Source: Microseira sp003486305 (GTDB lineage: Bacteria; Cyanobacteriota; Cyanobacteriia; Cyanobacteriales; Aerosakkonemataceae). Taken from it: DNA of 64,000 bases. The stretch is from the NCBI GenBank assembly GCA_031969655.1, contig DALYJX010000001.1, positions 62,001-126,000 on the forward strand. The letters run 5' to 3'. A program made the position numbers and the translations under genes. Under the pieces are notes generated by a model, which was given only the letters and a program-made list of their open reading frames with translations, did no database searches and was not told the origin of the DNA. Each line of letters opens with the position of its first letter. Position 1 is the first letter of the stretch. Of the stretch, positions 63,051-64,000 are shown in pieces.

Positions 63051-63241
63051 GCTAACGCCAGTCAATCTGAAAAAACAGACGCGGCGGATTTGTATGCGAT
63101 CGCTGGTTTAAAAGCAGCTATAAACTTTGTAGAAGCGCTACCATTATTTCGTTCAGGAGCGACAGCTTCTATCAACCTTGCCCCTATCTAATTTCAAGCA
63201 AAATTTATGCAGAAACTTTCAGGTCAAAAATGGCGTTCAAT

Positions 63242-64000
63242 TTATTCAATTAACTCATCTCTGAGGTACTGTAAAACTTTTTTCACAGGCCAGCGAAATG
63301 CGATCGCTGTCTTGACCGCTTCCACCTTTACCACTGGTACGTTCACTGCCCTGCTAACAAAGCCATTAGCGCTTTTGGCATTGGAATTTTTCTCTTCCCA
63401 CTTGTAAGCCCAGTACCAATGCTTTGGATTATCTGGGTCGCGTTTTGCCTCAACTCGCGGGTACGTCGCGATTAACCCGGACTTGAGCTTTTTATTTTTG
63501 GTGTAGGGTTCTAGCCACCCGCTGGCGAGGCGTTTTGGTTTTAAGGGGATTGTAGCCGGTGGCTCGGTTTCCCCCAGAACTGAGTCATCGCCAGTTAGTT
63601 CTGGGGGAAAGTTTTGATTCTCCTGCATTTCCCCCAGAACTGAACCGTCGCCAGTTAGTTCTGGGGGAAAGTTTTGATTCTCCTGCATTTCCCCCAGAAC
63701 TGNNNNNNNNNNNNNNNNNNNNNNNNNNNNNNNNNNNNNNNNNNNNNNNNNNNNNNNNNNNNNNNNNNNNNNNNNNNNNNNNNNNNNNNNNNNNNNNNNN
63801 NNAATCGTCGCCAGTTAGTTCTGGGGGAAAGTTTTTATCCTCCTGCATTTCCCCCAGAACTGAATCGTCGCCAGTTAGTTCTGGGGGAAAAAATCCCTGA
63901 AATCCCCCAGAACTTTTAGAGCTTGATTTAATAGATAACTCTACATTTAGTGCAATATTTTCCAATTTGTCCCCATAGAGGTTATTGCCGATGCAGTCGA
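63242..64000 (-). CDS. Tandem-repeat protein with conserved C-terminal domain, 5' end outside window
   Basis: On the minus strand the frame is open from the right edge (DCIGNNLYGDKLENIALNV) into 20-residue repeats (FPPELTGDDSVLGEMQE), through a 100-N gap, and on to the C-terminal domain (RLASGWLEPYTKNKKLK, HWYWAYKWEE, AVKTAIAFRWPVKKVLQYL). The frame across the gap is unknown. The TTG at 63965 is not needed as a start. The opposite strand is open only in the repeats. The C-terminal domain looks like a family found in cyanobacteria, function unknown. Confidence 0.6.
63571..63910. repeat. 60-bp tandem repeats with inner hairpins, split by an assembly gap
   Basis: At least four units with a 60-bp period are visible on both sides of the gap at 63703-63802. 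Each unit has an 11-bp inverted repeat CCCCCAGAACT/AGTTCTGGGGG. The gap of exactly 100 N marks unknown length, so the number of repeats is not known. Confidence 0.88.

Noticed and set aside
63559..63900. Rightward frame through the 60-bp repeats
   Set aside because: It ends with the repeats, while the minus-strand frame runs on into a non-repetitive domain.
63571..63910. CRISPR array
   Set aside because: The units are directly tandem with no variable spacers and are in frame in a coding sequence.

Overview
The window reads as accessory DNA, most likely a large plasmid or integrative element, from a filamentous cyanobacterium. The host call rests on the frequent HIP1 octamer GCGATCGC in and between genes and on protein families typical of such genomes: TPR-CHAT proteases, AAA-like/CHASE2 proteins, DUF928, filamentous-haemagglutinin-type two-partner secretion and pentapeptide repeats. 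The element call rests on a primase-like replication protein, ParB, a VirD4/TraG-like coupling ATPase, a possible VirB9-like fragment, a short tyrosine recombinase, a Dda-like helicase and a private set of DNA polymerase III clamp and clamp-loader genes. No rRNA, intact tRNA or CRISPR array was seen.

Layout. 1-3.5 kb: end of a secreted VirB9-like protein, then a leftward cassette of HTH regulator, AAA ATPase and DUF4435/TOPRIM protein that resembles the PARIS anti-phage system. The regulator has an A9 run at which a -1 shift joins two reading frames. 3.5-8 kb: iteron-like repeats and a 1229-residue primase/DUF3987 protein. 8-20 kb: mixed cargo, with an AraC regulator, dienelactone hydrolase, recombinase, stand-alone LeuA-like barrel, GC-rich glycosyltransferase, rifampicin phosphotransferase-like enzyme, two acetyltransferases and a frameshifted DUF4336 gene. 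20-24.5 kb: Dda-like helicase, methyltransferase-like protein and a tRNA-Thr-like 3' half. 24.5-29.6 kb: an ARPP-1-like/TROVE-vWA pair, possibly an RNA-handling system, and two tandem membrane-associated GTPases.

29.7-34 kb is a compact replisome block: dnaN, dnaX with a 148-residue mini-intein splitting its Walker B motif, and holA. 34-47.3 kb is a surface/signalling block: RTX protein, TpsB, TpsA and TPR-CHAT on the right-hand side, and DUF928, AAA-CHASE2 and vMAP-AAA on the opposite strand. 47.8-53.1 kb is a closed four-gene operon (unknown protein, pentapeptide protein, membrane protein, dynamin-like GTPase) ending in a 19-bp perfect terminator hairpin.

53.2-60.7 kb is the maintenance and transfer region: MITE, ISKra4 transposase remnant, RHH regulator with 9-bp-spaced operator repeats, ParB, orphan antitoxin, PD-(D/E)XK protein, coupling ATPase and a small three-gene operon. 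61.3-63.05 kb holds a second ATPase clearly paralogous to the PARIS-like one but coupled by an ATGA overlap to a different, unrecognised protein. The right edge holds a gene with 60-bp tandem hairpin repeats interrupted by a 100-N assembly gap.

The best candidates for undescribed systems are the paralogous ATPase plus unknown partner (61294-63050), the dynamin/pentapeptide operon (47816-53074), the tandem GTPase pair (26352-29637) and the TROVE/ARPP-1 pair (23447-25994). All functions are read from motifs by eye; no database search was possible.
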